Shown piece after piece: positions 16,701-25,792 of a stretch of 64,000 nt of DNA. Position 1 is the first letter of the stretch; every line of letters starts with the position of its first letter. The translations under genes and the position numbers were made by a program. Origin of the DNA: CBDDBX01 sp965225955 (lineage in GTDB: Bacteria > Acidobacteriota > Aminicenantia > UBA2199); the NCBI GenBank assembly GCA_965225955.1, contig CBDDBX010000036.1, forward strand, positions 1 through 64,000. Direction: 5' to 3'. The notes under the pieces were generated by a model. It saw nothing but the letters and a program-made list of their open reading frames with translations. It had not been told where the DNA came from and did not search any database.

Positions 16701-17974
16701 GAATAGAATATCTCTCCTCTGCCAGAGCAGAAACTGTTTCAGGAATAGCTGAAGATATCAGTTGCAGAGTGAAAGAAATCATTGACAGAGTGAAATCTGA
16801 AGGGGATAAGGCTCTGAGATATTATACAGAACTATTTGATAAAACGAAGCCAGAGAGTTTCGCAATTCCTGAGAATAGGATTGTGGGGAGTATAGAAAAG
16901 ATTGATAGTGAACTTCTTGAAGCTCTTAAACTCTCAGCTGAAAACATAAAATTTTTTGCAGAAGCCCAGAAACAGAGTATTTGTGACTTTGAGACAGGAA
17001 ATATCGATGGAGTAGTTATGGGGCAGAGAGTGCTGCCTGTTGAGAGGGCGGCTATATATGTACCCGGTGGTAATTACCCTCTTGTTTCTTCCGTTCTTAT
17101 GGGAGTGATTCCTGCTAAGGTAGCCGGGGTTAAAGAGGTAATTGTATTTACTCCTCCGGAAACCAATGGTGAAGTGTGTAATGAACTGCTGGCAGCTGGA
17201 GCTCTCTCCGGTGCAGATGCCATTTTTTCTGTAGGTGGTGCTCAGGCAATTGCTGCTGCTGCATGGGGTACAGAGACTATACCTCCAGTTGATTTTATAG
17301 CAGGGCCGGGGAATATATATGTAACGGAAGCCAAAAGGCAGGTTTTCGGAGGTGTAGGCATAGATTTTATAGCAGGGCCGTCGGAGATATATATTGTTGC
17401 AGATAATAGTGCAGATCCTTCGGTTGTTGCAGCGGATATGCTTGCTCAGGCAGAACACGATAGCGAAGCAGTTGCAGTTTGTGTAGTTTTTTCAGCATCT
17501 TATGCAGATCAGGTTAAAATGGAAGTTTATCGGCAGCTGGAAAAATTGTCTACTGCAGGTATTGCTTCTGAATCTCTTGAAAAGAACGGAAAGATCTTAA
17601 TTGCTGAAACAATAGAAAGTGCTGCGGAGTTTATAAACTCCTGTGCCCCCGAACATCTTGAATTAAATATAGAGAGACCTGAGCAGTATAGTGATCTTTT
17701 TACAAACTACGGCTCACTTTTCGTTGGTGGATATGCTGGAGAAGTCTTTGGAGACTATATTGCCGGAATAAATCACACCCTGCCAACAGCAGGAGCGGCC
17801 AGATATACAGGTGGACTTTCTGTAATGAATTTTCTCAAAGTTACTACAACTTTGAGGATGGACAGAAGAGCTGCTGCTGAGTTTGCAGGACCTTCCGCAA
17901 CAATTGCAGAGTGTGAAGGACTCAAAGGTCATGCCAATGCGGCCCGGCTTCGCTCAAAGAGTAATGCAGTTTAA
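16697..17974 (+). CDS. hisD: Histidinol dehydrogenase HisD
   Basis: 425 residues, the normal family length. Recognisable are ERAAIYVPGGNYPLVSSVLM, VDFIAGPGNIYVTEAKRQVFG, the zinc/substrate motif LAQAEHDSEA, CAPEHLEL and HTLPTAGAARYTGGLSV. It carries out the last two NAD-dependent oxidations from histidinol to histidine. It is the final gene of the operon, starting inside the last codons of the hisA-IE fusion (GGAGGGGGAAAATGA). Confidence 0.97.
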   Translation: MRIEYLSSARAETVSGIAEDISCRVKEIIDRVKSEGDKALRYYTELFDKTKPESFAIPENRIVGSIEKIDSELLEALKLSAENIKFFAEAQKQSICDFETGNIDGVVMGQRVLPVERAAIYVPGGNYPLVSSVLMGVIPAKVAGVKEVIVFTPPETNGEVCNELLAAGALSGADAIFSVGGAQAIAAAAWGTETIPPVDFIAGPGNIYVTEAKRQVFGGVGIDFIAGPSEIYIVADNSADPSVVAADMLAQAEHDSEAVAVCVVFSASYADQVKMEVYRQLEKLSTAGIASESLEKNGKILIAETIESAAEFINSCAPEHLELNIERPEQYSDLFTNYGSLFVGGYAGEVFGDYIAGINHTLPTAGAARYTGGLSVMNFLKVTTTLRMDRRAAAEFAGPSATIAECEGLKGHANAARLRSKSNAV

Positions 17975-18088
17975 TTAATGAGTATAAGAGCTGCGCCGTG
18001 GCAGGTTCGTTTCGTTCTGAGAGTCAATCGCGGGTATATAATGTGCTTGTTAAAAATATGTTAAAAGTAAAAAAAACGAAATTATGTA

Positions 18089-18117
18089 TTGAAACTTCAA
18101 GGGTCATAGTGTAAAAT
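18089..18117 (+). promoter_or_regulatory. Sigma-70-type promoter of the aromatic amino-acid genes
   Basis: TTGAAA (18089-18094), 17-bp spacer, TAAAAT (18112-18117). It would give a leader of about 180 nt before the DAHP synthase ATG. Confidence 0.6.
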
Positions 18118-18180
18118 CCGTATTTAATAAGAGTGATATGGTGGATAGAAACAGTTTTTTTCTAAATGGTTGCATAATGG

Positions 18181-18200
18181 ACGGCGTAGAACTACGCCGT
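18181..18200 (+). terminator. Perfect hairpin between his and aro genes
   Basis: ACGGCGTAG-AA-CTACGCCGT, a perfect 20-base palindrome, GC-rich, followed by TTCATT. It is the only strong terminator-like structure after hisD, but it lies downstream of the aro promoter. Confidence 0.55.
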
Positions 18201-18303
18201 TTCATTCACTATATTCTCTCTTATAATCATCGATATTGTAGCTGAATTCCCGGCAAACTAATTTAACACTTTATTTTAAAATCTATTTTCCAGGAGAAGA
18301 TTA

Positions 18304-19323
18304 ATGATAGTTATTTTGCAGAATAATATTTCAGAAAAAGAGAGGAGCAATGTCCTCAAAAGACTTGAAGATAACGGTTTTCGTGTACATATATCTGAAG
18401 GCGTACAGAGAACAATTGTAGGGGTAATCGGAGTTACCAGGGAGTTTGATCTCAGGAAACTGAAAACCATGAAGGGAGTTGCTGATGTATACAGAATAAC
18501 AGTTCCCTACAAACTGGCAGGCAGAGGTTTTCAGGAAGAAAATACAGTTGTTGAAGTTAAAGGACTCAGAATAGGAGGACCGGAACTTGTTATTATGGCT
18601 GGGCCATGCTCAATTGAGAGTGAGCAGCAGATAAGAAGACTGGGAGAAGTTGTAAAAGAAGCTGGTACAGGGATATTGAGGGGAGGAGCCTTTAAACCCA
18701 GATCCAGTCCGTACTCATTTCAGGGACTGGGGGAGGATGGTCTGAAAATGATGAGATCTGTTGCTGATGACCTTGGACTTGTTACTGTAACTGAGGTAAT
18801 GAGAATTGATCAGATTGATGTTGTCGGGAAATATGCAGATATTCTGCAGATAGGAGCCCGTAATATGCAGAATTTCGATCTTCTTAAAGAGGTGGGGTTA
18901 AGTAAAATTCCTGTGGTTCTGAAAAGAGGACTCTCTGCAACTATTGAAGAACTTCTGATGGCAGCTGAATATATTCTTGCTCAGGGAAATAAAAATGTAA
19001 TTCTATGTGAAAGAGGTATCAGGACTTTTGAGAAATATACAAGGAATACCTTTGACATCTCTGCAATTCCGGTAATTAAAGAGCGGAGTCACCTGCCGAT
19101 TATAGCTGATCCGTCTCATGCTACAGGATTAAGAGATCAGGTGGCCCCTATGGCTCGTGCAGCAGTTGCAGCAGGAGCTGATGGTATTATGGTTGAAGTA
19201 CATAACGATCCTCTTAATGCAAAATCTGATGGGCCTCAGTCACTCTTTCCGGATCAGTATTCTGAACTTGTAGACAAGCTTGATCTTATTGCGAGAGCAA
19301 TTGACAGGGAGATTCTGAGATGA
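18304..19323 (+). CDS. aroF: 3-deoxy-7-phosphoheptulonate (DAHP) synthase, type I-beta with N-terminal regulatory domain
   Basis: 339 residues. Residues 1-75 form a ferredoxin-like domain (MIVILQNNISEKERSNVLKR) like the Tyr-sensing domain of Thermotoga-type enzymes. The barrel follows: MAGPCSIES, LRGGAFKPRSSPYSFQG, IGARNMQNF, LKRG, LCERGIRTFE, PIIADPSHATG and MVEVHNDP, with all metal and PEP ligands intact. First step of aromatic amino-acid synthesis. Its last codons overlap the start of prephenate dehydrogenase by four bases. SD is AGGAGA. Confidence 0.95.
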   Translation: MIVILQNNISEKERSNVLKRLEDNGFRVHISEGVQRTIVGVIGVTREFDLRKLKTMKGVADVYRITVPYKLAGRGFQEENTVVEVKGLRIGGPELVIMAGPCSIESEQQIRRLGEVVKEAGTGILRGGAFKPRSSPYSFQGLGEDGLKMMRSVADDLGLVTVTEVMRIDQIDVVGKYADILQIGARNMQNFDLLKEVGLSKIPVVLKRGLSATIEELLMAAEYILAQGNKNVILCERGIRTFEKYTRNTFDISAIPVIKERSHLPIIADPSHATGLRDQVAPMARAAVAAGADGIMVEVHNDPLNAKSDGPQSLFPDQYSELVDKLDLIARAIDREILR

Positions 19324-20144
19324 GATTCAGAAGTATTGCTGTAGCAGGACTGGGTTTAATGGGAGGTTCCCTGATAAAAGCAGTTAAGAAAGTTTATCCT
19401 GAGATTACAGCAGGAGCATGGGATATGGACGTTGTGCTTGATAAGGCTGCTGATGAAGGGGTTATTGATATAAAATATGACTCACTTATGGATCTTCTTG
19501 AAGCAGATCTTATCTTTCTGGCTCTGCCGGTTGATAAATCTGTTGCTGCATTTGAGCAGCTTATACCTGAACTGAAAGAGGGACAGGTGATTTCTGATCT
19601 CTGTAGTGTTAAAACCGTTTTTAAGAATCTATGGGAGGAGAAGGGAAAGAGAGGAAGATATATTGGAGGCCATCCTATGGCTGGAAAAGAGGTGGGAGGG
19701 TATGAAGCTTCAGAGGCAGATATTTTCAGAGATACTGTTTTTATAGTTACTGAAGATCGTGAGAAAGATGCCATAGACTATACTTCTCTTATCAGAAATA
19801 TTGGTTGCAGACCTCTCTTTCTTGAAGCTGAAGAACACGATCGTGTAGTGGCAGGTGTAAGTCATCTCCCGCAGCTTATGGCTACAGCTCTGCTCAATAC
19901 AACTGAAGAGAAATCAACGGCTTTTGTCGGGAAGGGCTTCATTGATATGACCAGAATTGCAGGAAGCAGTTTTGATATGTGGAAGTCTGTACTTCACAGT
20001 AACAGTAAAGAGGTTATAAAAGCTATTGATTCTGTTGTGGATGAGCTGAATATGATGAAAGATGCTCTGTATCATGGAGAATACAGGAAACTTGAGATGA
20101 GTTTCTGTAAATCTGAAAATATAAGAAATAGTATGTCAACTTAA
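19320..20144 (+). CDS. tyrA: Prephenate dehydrogenase
   Basis: 274 residues. The NAD-binding Rossmann motif GLGLMGGSLIKAVKK is near the N-terminus. ALPVDKS, ISDLCSVKT, the substrate motif GGHPMAGKE and the conserved segment HDRVVAGVSHLPQ with RIAGSSFDMW are present. It oxidatively decarboxylates prephenate to 4-hydroxyphenylpyruvate. There is no ACT domain, so feedback may rest on the DAHP synthase encoded just upstream. Confidence 0.94.
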   Translation: MRFRSIAVAGLGLMGGSLIKAVKKVYPEITAGAWDMDVVLDKAADEGVIDIKYDSLMDLLEADLIFLALPVDKSVAAFEQLIPELKEGQVISDLCSVKTVFKNLWEEKGKRGRYIGGHPMAGKEVGGYEASEADIFRDTVFIVTEDREKDAIDYTSLIRNIGCRPLFLEAEEHDRVVAGVSHLPQLMATALLNTTEEKSTAFVGKGFIDMTRIAGSSFDMWKSVLHSNSKEVIKAIDSVVDELNMMKDALYHGEYRKLEMSFCKSENIRNSMST

Positions 20145-20174
20145 ACAAAAAAGGTTTTAAGACAATCTGAATAG

Positions 20175-20205
20175 AGGCTGTTTAAGGAGTTCCCGTAAAC
20201 AGCCT
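20175..20205. terminator. Bidirectional terminator between convergent genes
   Basis: AGGCTGTTTA / TAAACAGCCT, a ten-bp stem with an 11-base loop, between tyrA and the leftward AIM24-like gene. A/T-rich flanks on both sides suit termination in both directions. Confidence 0.7.
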
Positions 20206-20225
20206 TCGAAAAATTTTATAAAATA

Positions 20226-21020
20226 TCAGCTGTTATCGCCGTCAAGGAATCCACCAAGACTTCCAAGAATCGATCCTTCGCCTTTTCTTGATCCACCAGC
20301 TGATGGAGCATTTCTTATTATTCTGTCAGCAAGTCTTGAGAAAGGAAGACTCTGCAGATATACGGTACCTGTACCACTCAGAGTAGCCAGAAACATTCCT
20401 TCTCCACCAAAAAACATGGATTTCAGATTTCCTGCTCTCTGAATATCGTAATCAATTCCAGGAGAAAAAGCTACAATACAACCTGTATCGATTTTCAGTG
20501 TTTCATTGTTGAGTTCTTTCTTTATTACAGTACCACCTGCATGAACAAAGGCCATTCCGTCACCTTTCAGTTTCTGAAGAATAAATCCTTCTCCACCAAA
20601 GAATCCTGCTCCGAGTCTTTTGTTAAATGCTATTGTTACTTCTGTTCCAAGAGCAGCGCAGAGGAAGGCATCTTTCTGGCAGGTTAGTTCACCGCCTACT
20701 TCATCCATATTAACAGGAATGATTTTCCCCGGATAAGGTGCAGCAAAGGCTACTCTCTTTTTTCCTATTCCTCTATTGGTGAAGTGAGTCATAAATATTG
20801 ATTCACCTGTTATTGTTCTTTTGGCAGCTGAAAACAGTTTCCCCATCAGCCCTTCGTCAGGTTTGGAACCGTCACCCATTTTTGATTCAAAATCGATTCC
20901 TGTATCCATCCAGTTCATTGCGCCAGCTTCAGCAATAACTGTTTCTGATGGATCAAGCTCTACTTCTACAACCTGCATATCGTTTCCGAAAATTTCGTAA
21001 TCCACTTCATGGCATCTCAT
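20226..21020 (-). CDS. AIM24/TIGR00266 family protein
   Basis: 264 residues. Characteristic segments are VELDPSETVIAEAGAMNWMDTGIDFESKMGDG, FMTHFTNRG and GEGFILQKLKGDG, and glycine-rich beta-strand repeats such as MFFGGEGMFLATLSGTGTVYLQSLP. The family forms a tryptophan-attenuator-like beta fold; its biochemical role is not known. It has an AGGAGG ribosome site. The C-terminal 25 residues are Gly/Ser rich (GSRKGEGSILGSLGGFLDGD). Confidence 0.85.
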   Translation of the reverse strand: MRCHEVDYEIFGNDMQVVEVELDPSETVIAEAGAMNWMDTGIDFESKMGDGSKPDEGLMGKLFSAAKRTITGESIFMTHFTNRGIGKKRVAFAAPYPGKIIPVNMDEVGGELTCQKDAFLCAALGTEVTIAFNKRLGAGFFGGEGFILQKLKGDGMAFVHAGGTVIKKELNNETLKIDTGCIVAFSPGIDYDIQRAGNLKSMFFGGEGMFLATLSGTGTVYLQSLPFSRLADRIIRNAPSAGGSRKGEGSILGSLGGFLDGDNS

Positions 21021-21084
21021 GTGTATCCTCCTGCAGAAATTTTAGCATGACTGGAAAAAATTTTCTCCAGGTAAAAAGCAGAAA

Positions 21085-22026
21085 CTATTTTTTTCTTGAA
21101 ATATATATGATAAAACCCATTATTCCCGGCACTATCATTCCAAGTGTGTCGAGAAACGAGAAACTTACAGCATGAGCATAGCCGTAACCATAAGTTACAA
21201 AAAGTTTTGCTATTATGAATTCTTTCAGACCCATTCCATTTGGAGGAGTAACAGGGAATGATAATGCCAGCGTAACAATAGGAATGATATAGAAGTATGG
21301 AGTCAGAGGTATATCTATGTTAAGAGCCAGGCCGATAAGATAGAAATGAATTATGACATTCAGCTGCAGAAGAACGCTGTAACCGGTTGCTTTAAGAAGG
21401 ATTATTCTGTTACTGAGGGATTCCTGTATTGATACGTGAAGTTTGTGGATTTTATTAAGGATTTTATTGAGAATAGCAATTTTTGTATTAAAACCAGCAA
21501 AGAAGTTGCCCGGCAGCACTCTCCATACAATAAAGAATACTATGAGAATTGCAACAAGTCCTGCAACAGGGTAGATAACCTGTGGAATATTCTTTACCAG
21601 ATCAAATTTTACCAGCACTGCTACTAAAGCAAAAAGAATGAGTACAATTGCTCCACTCAATCTTTCTACAAAAACCACAGCAGCAGATTTTGCCATTCCC
21701 TTCTCAGTTTCTTTTGTATCGGATATTCTTACAATATCTCCTCCGAATCTTGGAAGAAAAAGGTTGAAAAAGTTTGAAACAAGATAGGATTTTGACAAAT
21801 CCCAGGTGGAATAACCTCCACTACCTTCGTTAAGAATCAGTTTCCACCTGACTGCGGAAAGATATATACCAAAGGCGTGCATTGAATATGATAATAAAAG
21901 AAGGGGGACTGAAGTGTCTTTGAGAACTTCAGCTATCTGGGTGAGGGATGTTTTATAGAGTATGATATAGCCTAGAATAAGCAACCCGGCTATCAGTTTT
22001 ATTATATTTATCGCCTTTTTTTTCAT
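21085..22026 (-). CDS. Flippase-like integral membrane protein (lysylphosphatidylglycerol synthase TM-region family)
   Basis: 313 residues with about eight hydrophobic segments. The pattern FFNLFLPRFGGDIVRISDTKETEKGMAKSAAVVFVERLSG and the later PPNGMGLKEFI are those of the UPF0104/AglD-like family that includes the MprF flippase half. The substrate is unknown, presumably a lipid. There is no SD: TATAAT ends six bases before the ATG, so the transcript should be leaderless. Confidence 0.85.
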   Translation of the reverse strand: MKKKAINIIKLIAGLLILGYIILYKTSLTQIAEVLKDTSVPLLLLSYSMHAFGIYLSAVRWKLILNEGSGGYSTWDLSKSYLVSNFFNLFLPRFGGDIVRISDTKETEKGMAKSAAVVFVERLSGAIVLILFALVAVLVKFDLVKNIPQVIYPVAGLVAILIVFFIVWRVLPGNFFAGFNTKIAILNKILNKIHKLHVSIQESLSNRIILLKATGYSVLLQLNVIIHFYLIGLALNIDIPLTPYFYIIPIVTLALSFPVTPPNGMGLKEFIIAKLFVTYGYGYAHAVSFSFLDTLGMIVPGIMGFIIYISRKK

Positions 22027-22032
22027 TAGAGA

Positions 22033-22038
22033 ATTATA
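22033..22038 (-). promoter_or_regulatory. -10 element of the flippase-like gene, leaderless arrangement
   Basis: Perfect TATAAT on the minus strand, then TCTCTA, then ATG. The -35 region is A/T-rich without a clear hexamer. Confidence 0.6.
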
Positions 22039-22166
22039 TCAGAAAAAGATGTTTTTTTATAAAAAACAGAACTAAAAGGGCTCTTATTTTCGTTTTCTGC
22101 TGAGTGACTGATCAACTGAAGGATTTAGCCATATCTCCTTCATGTAACCGATTTTAAAGGTAATTC

Positions 22167-22197
22167 AGGCAGGATCTGTGTGATCTTGATCCTGCCT
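22167..22197 (-). terminator. Hairpin after the DUF4097-type gene
   Basis: AGGCAGGATC / GATCCTGCCT, a ten-bp stem with an 11-base loop, placed just after the stop of the leftward gene at 22221. Confidence 0.6.
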
Positions 22198-22220
22198 TGT
22201 CTATTTTGTGTCTGGATGTC

Positions 22221-23120
22221 TTATTTTTTACTCAATCTGATGCTGCCATCCACTGTTCTCAGTGATATTTCAAATTCAGCATTCTCATTTGAAGCTCTCA
22301 CTCTTCTGGAAGATCTCTTTTCCAGCGAATCGAAAGCTGACTCATCAATTCTTATACTACCATCAACTGAACTGGCCATAACCTTTACAGGAAAAGCACC
22401 GGGAATTATCACCCGGAGACTTCCGTCAACAGATTTCATTCTGGAATCTCCTGAAAGTGTGCTGCCTGCAGCAAATTCAGCTGAGATATTTCCATCTACA
22501 GTTATAAGGCTCACTTTTTTCAGCATACCGGAAACTCTTATATTTCCATCAACTGAAGTATGACTTACCGGACCATTGAAGTTCTCAACAGTACAGTTGC
22601 CGTCAGTTGAAACTGAGTTCAGAGTACCAGTTGAAGCAACTACAGTTATATTTCCATCAACTGTTCTTAAAGCCATTCTGTTTTTTAGGCCTTTTCCATT
22701 TATATTTCCATCAACAGTCTTGATTTTAACAACTATGCCTTCAGGTACAGAGAGGCGGGTATTGATTTTAACTTTTGCCCCAAAGAAAGAGGAGAAGATA
22801 CCTGAACGCTTTTTGGGATACCTGATTTTTATCTTTACTATACCATCTTCTACTTCATAAACAGGTTTAATTTCACTGAAGTATTTATATCTGTCTCTTT
22901 TGGAAGCATCTTTTGAAGATATCTCTTTTGTGAAAACAAATTTAATGTTTTTACTGTTACTCTTCTCCACTGTTACATTACCATCTATGTCAGTGAATAT
23001 GAGTTTGGAGTTTTCGGTTGTTTCAAAACTCTTTTTGATAGTTTCGCTATTCTGTTCTGCAGAAAGAAGAACAGAAATCATGAGTGTGATAATTACTATG
23101 GATAATTTTTTTATAATCAT
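22221..23120 (-). CDS. Exported beta-helical repeat protein (DUF4097-like)
   Basis: 299 residues. An N-terminal signal peptide (KKLSIVIITLMISVLLSAEQ) is followed by nine or so repeats of a DGN/S motif: DIDGNVTV, TVDGNING, TVDGNITV, STDGNCTV, SVDGNIRV, TVDGNISA, SVDGSLRV, SVDGSIRI, TVDGSIRL, spaced about 17-25 residues. This is the pattern of a right-handed or rolled beta repeat seen in DUF4097 proteins, presumably periplasmic. Function unknown. SD GGAGGG. Its repeats are also visible in DNA, but with diverged codons. Confidence 0.85.
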   Translation of the reverse strand: MIIKKLSIVIITLMISVLLSAEQNSETIKKSFETTENSKLIFTDIDGNVTVEKSNSKNIKFVFTKEISSKDASKRDRYKYFSEIKPVYEVEDGIVKIKIRYPKKRSGIFSSFFGAKVKINTRLSVPEGIVVKIKTVDGNINGKGLKNRMALRTVDGNITVVASTGTLNSVSTDGNCTVENFNGPVSHTSVDGNIRVSGMLKKVSLITVDGNISAEFAAGSTLSGDSRMKSVDGSLRVIIPGAFPVKVMASSVDGSIRIDESAFDSLEKRSSRRVRASNENAEFEISLRTVDGSIRLSKK

Positions 23121-23174
23121 TAATCCCTCCAGAGTTTAGTTAACGTGCAGGGAAAGAGAAATGTTCCTGTTATA

Positions 23175-25610
23175 CTATTTTTTTTCCAGCACGGTTCTTA
23201 TTATACGGGAAAATTCGTTCATATCCACCGGTTTCTGAAGAAAAGCTGAAATATCTTTCATCATATTTTCCCTGTTGTATTTGGTGTCACTGTAACCGGT
23301 ACACAGAATTACTGGCATTTCAGGTCTTATTTTATGCATCTCTTTTGCAAGGTTAACACCTGTTATGCCGGGCATAGTCAGATCAGTAATAAGAAGATCA
23401 AATTTTTCCGGTCTTTTTTTGAATAGTTCAAGAGCTTTTATGCTACTGGTAAAAGCATATACTCTGTAACCCATCTTTTTAAGAAGATGAGTCATTACTT
23501 CGGTTATACTCTCTTCATCATCAACAAGAAGAACCGATTCGCTACCTGTTGAGAAGCTTTTATCATTTTTTTCTATTGAACAATTAACTATTGAGGGTTG
23601 CTGCATTTCCTGCTGGGGAAGCATAATAGAGATAGTAGTACCTTTGGCAGGTGCTGAATCAACTTTTATTATTCCTCCCATGTTGGTTACTATGCCGTGG
23701 GTAACAGCCAGTCCCATTCCTGTACCTTCTCCTTCGCTTTTAGTGGTGAAATAGGGCTCAAATATTCTGCTTAGAATAGATCTGGGTATACCGTAGCCTG
23801 TATCTCCAACAGTAATGACCTGATAAGTCTGGCTGGTTTCGCCCTCTTCATCTTTAGTTGTTTTACTGTGCAGCTTTATTGTCAGGGTTCCACCATCTTC
23901 ACTCATTGCATGAAAAGAGTTTGTACAGAGATTCATAATAACCTGATGGAGTTGTGAAGGTGTAGCCTTTATTGATGGGAGTCCTGTAGCTATTGCAGTT
24001 TCTATTTTAATTGTTGAGGGCAAAGATGGTCTTATTAATTGCAATACCTCTTTAATAATAGCTGCGACACAGACATCCTCAAGTTTTTCGTTAGTTCTTC
24101 TGCTGAAAGTCATGATCTGTCTTATCATATCTCTTGCTCTTTCAGAAGCAGAAGATATCTTTTTAAGATATGAGTAGGTTTTCAGATTTTTCCCGGTTTC
24201 AAGTAGTGATAACTGGGTATAACCAATTATTGCACTCAGAATGTTGTTGAAATCGTGAGCAATGCCTCCTGCAAGAGTTCCTACAGCTTCCATTTTCTGA
24301 GCATGCAGGAGCTGTGCTTTAAGTTTCTTCTGATCATCTTCAAAACTTTTTCTAAGACTTATATCTTTTGCAAAAACAAGAAACTCTTCGTCTGATAGCT
24401 TTACCGCCTGAACAGACCACCATTTTTTTTCTCCACTACTTACAATGACAGTAAGTTCACCTAAAGCTTTGCCTTTGGTAAGTAACTGTTTATAGTACTT
24501 TACAAAGTTTTTTCGATTGTCTCTTGTAACAATATCCCTTGTTTTTTTTGTCAGAAGTTCTGATTTAGTGAACCCTGTAAGTTTACATGCAGCCCGGTTA
24601 AAATCCTTATAGTTACCATATTTGTCAGTTACAAATATGGCATCCGGGGCACTATCTATATAGTTTCGAAACTTCTGTTCACTTTTTTGCAGTGTATTGA
24701 GAAAAAGAAGACTACTGAGGCTGTCAGTGAGTCTGTAGCATATCTCCCTGAATAATTTGACATCCGAATCGGTCCATACTCTTCTTATTGAGCACTGGTG
24801 TACTCCCATAACCCATGGTTTCCCGGATTTAGGATATATTGCCATAATAAGCTGGGATTTTATGGAGAACACTTTTGCAAACTCCGGACTGTGATTCTCA
24901 TCAAAATAGAAAGGAACCGGGCCGTCTGCTTCAATAGCTTTTCTGCATACAGTTTTTACGTCTTCTGTCATAGGCATGGAGCGGTTCATCTGCATAGCTC
25001 CGGGATATCCGGATTTGGTAACTTCCATCGGAACAGTCCATTCAGGTGAGAAAGGATCTGCAGGATAAAGAAGCCAGGATCTTTCGCAATCAAAAATATC
25101 CAGTACTGTACGGAGAGCACTATTCATAAGATCTTCTATACTATCTGAATTTCTTGTAGCTGTTTCCAGTCTCTCAAGACTTTCAAGAAAGTACAGATAA
25201 TCTACCTTTTTTGTATCAGTTACCTTTTGCCTGGAATAGTCTTTGATTATCAGAAGATGAGCGTTTTTCTGTTCATATTGAACAGGAGCAGCAGTCATTG
25301 TACACAGAATGATTTCATTAAGGTTCGAAATAACTCTTATCTGCTGCTCTTTAACTTCTCCTGAAGAGAGAGAGTTGTAAAAATCTTCATCATGATTGTA
25401 GAGAACATGCTGAAGAAAATTTTTGCCGGAAATTCTGGACTGAGAATACCCGAGGAGAGAGCATAGAGATTCATTAACCTTTACAATAATTCCTTCTCTG
25501 ATAACTACTATAGGGGCAGAAATAAGTTTGTCCAGTATTTCAAAGCCTGAAGAGTCGATTGAGAGTGAATTAAGATTATTAACTGCTAATCTGGTAAAAC
25601 TGCTAAACAT
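23175..25610 (-). CDS. Hybrid sensor histidine kinase (PAS-GAF-PAS-HisKA-HATPase-REC)
   Basis: 811 residues, no membrane segment. PAS at about 25-125, a GAF-like sensor at about 150-305, a second PAS at about 310-420, then the dimerisation domain with the phosphorylated histidine in GGIAHDFNNILS (His452). The ATP-binding domain has NLCTNSFHAM, GDTGYGIP and GTGMGLAVTHG. The C-terminal receiver has DDEES and phospho-acceptor Asp in LLITDLTMPG, plus the lysine in LQKPVD. It senses a cytoplasmic cue of unknown nature. No cognate regulator is adjacent. The promoter ends nine bases before the ATG and there is no SD. Confidence 0.93.
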   Translation of the reverse strand: MFSSFTRLAVNNLNSLSIDSSGFEILDKLISAPIVVIREGIIVKVNESLCSLLGYSQSRISGKNFLQHVLYNHDEDFYNSLSSGEVKEQQIRVISNLNEIILCTMTAAPVQYEQKNAHLLIIKDYSRQKVTDTKKVDYLYFLESLERLETATRNSDSIEDLMNSALRTVLDIFDCERSWLLYPADPFSPEWTVPMEVTKSGYPGAMQMNRSMPMTEDVKTVCRKAIEADGPVPFYFDENHSPEFAKVFSIKSQLIMAIYPKSGKPWVMGVHQCSIRRVWTDSDVKLFREICYRLTDSLSSLLFLNTLQKSEQKFRNYIDSAPDAIFVTDKYGNYKDFNRAACKLTGFTKSELLTKKTRDIVTRDNRKNFVKYYKQLLTKGKALGELTVIVSSGEKKWWSVQAVKLSDEEFLVFAKDISLRKSFEDDQKKLKAQLLHAQKMEAVGTLAGGIAHDFNNILSAIIGYTQLSLLETGKNLKTYSYLKKISSASERARDMIRQIMTFSRRTNEKLEDVCVAAIIKEVLQLIRPSLPSTIKIETAIATGLPSIKATPSQLHQVIMNLCTNSFHAMSEDGGTLTIKLHSKTTKDEEGETSQTYQVITVGDTGYGIPRSILSRIFEPYFTTKSEGEGTGMGLAVTHGIVTNMGGIIKVDSAPAKGTTISIMLPQQEMQQPSIVNCSIEKNDKSFSTGSESVLLVDDEESITEVMTHLLKKMGYRVYAFTSSIKALELFKKRPEKFDLLITDLTMPGITGVNLAKEMHKIRPEMPVILCTGYSDTKYNRENMMKDISAFLQKPVDMNEFSRIIRTVLEKK

Positions 25611-25619
25611 AAGAAAATG

Positions 25620-25647
25620 ATTCTATCACAAGTTACGCTGAAGTCAA
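25620..25647 (-). promoter_or_regulatory. Promoter of the hybrid kinase, near-leaderless
   Basis: Minus strand TTGACT (25642-25647), 16-bp spacer, TAGAAT (25620-25625), nine bases to ATG. The short gap is pyrimidine-rich and holds no SD. Confidence 0.65.
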
Positions 25648-25757
25648 TAAGCTTGTTTCAATTATCGATACATATCGGAAAGGTCACTTTTTACATTACA
25701 AATTTTCAGAATGTGTAAAGATATAGTATTAAAAGGTGTAAACATGCAGTATAACGG

Positions 25758-25786
25758 TTGTATTAGTTTGTAAAATTCTATAAAAT
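25758..25786 (+). promoter_or_regulatory. Promoter of the PAP2 gene, leaderless arrangement
   Basis: TTGTAT (25758-25763), 17-bp spacer, TAAAAT (25781-25786), six bases (GGGCTG), then ATG at 25793. No SD. Confidence 0.6.
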
Positions 25787-25792
25787 GGGCTG

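Larger units (their letters stand above)
17975..18303. other. Gap between the his operon and the aromatic genes
   Basis: 329 bp. It holds a promoter (18089-18117), a perfect hairpin (18181-18200) and a 35-codon reading frame at 18138-18245 (MVDRNSFFLNG...RYCS) with six aromatic codons. No other gene was seen. The hairpin lies after the promoter, so it may be either a his-operon terminator placed late or a leader attenuator. Confidence 0.4.
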
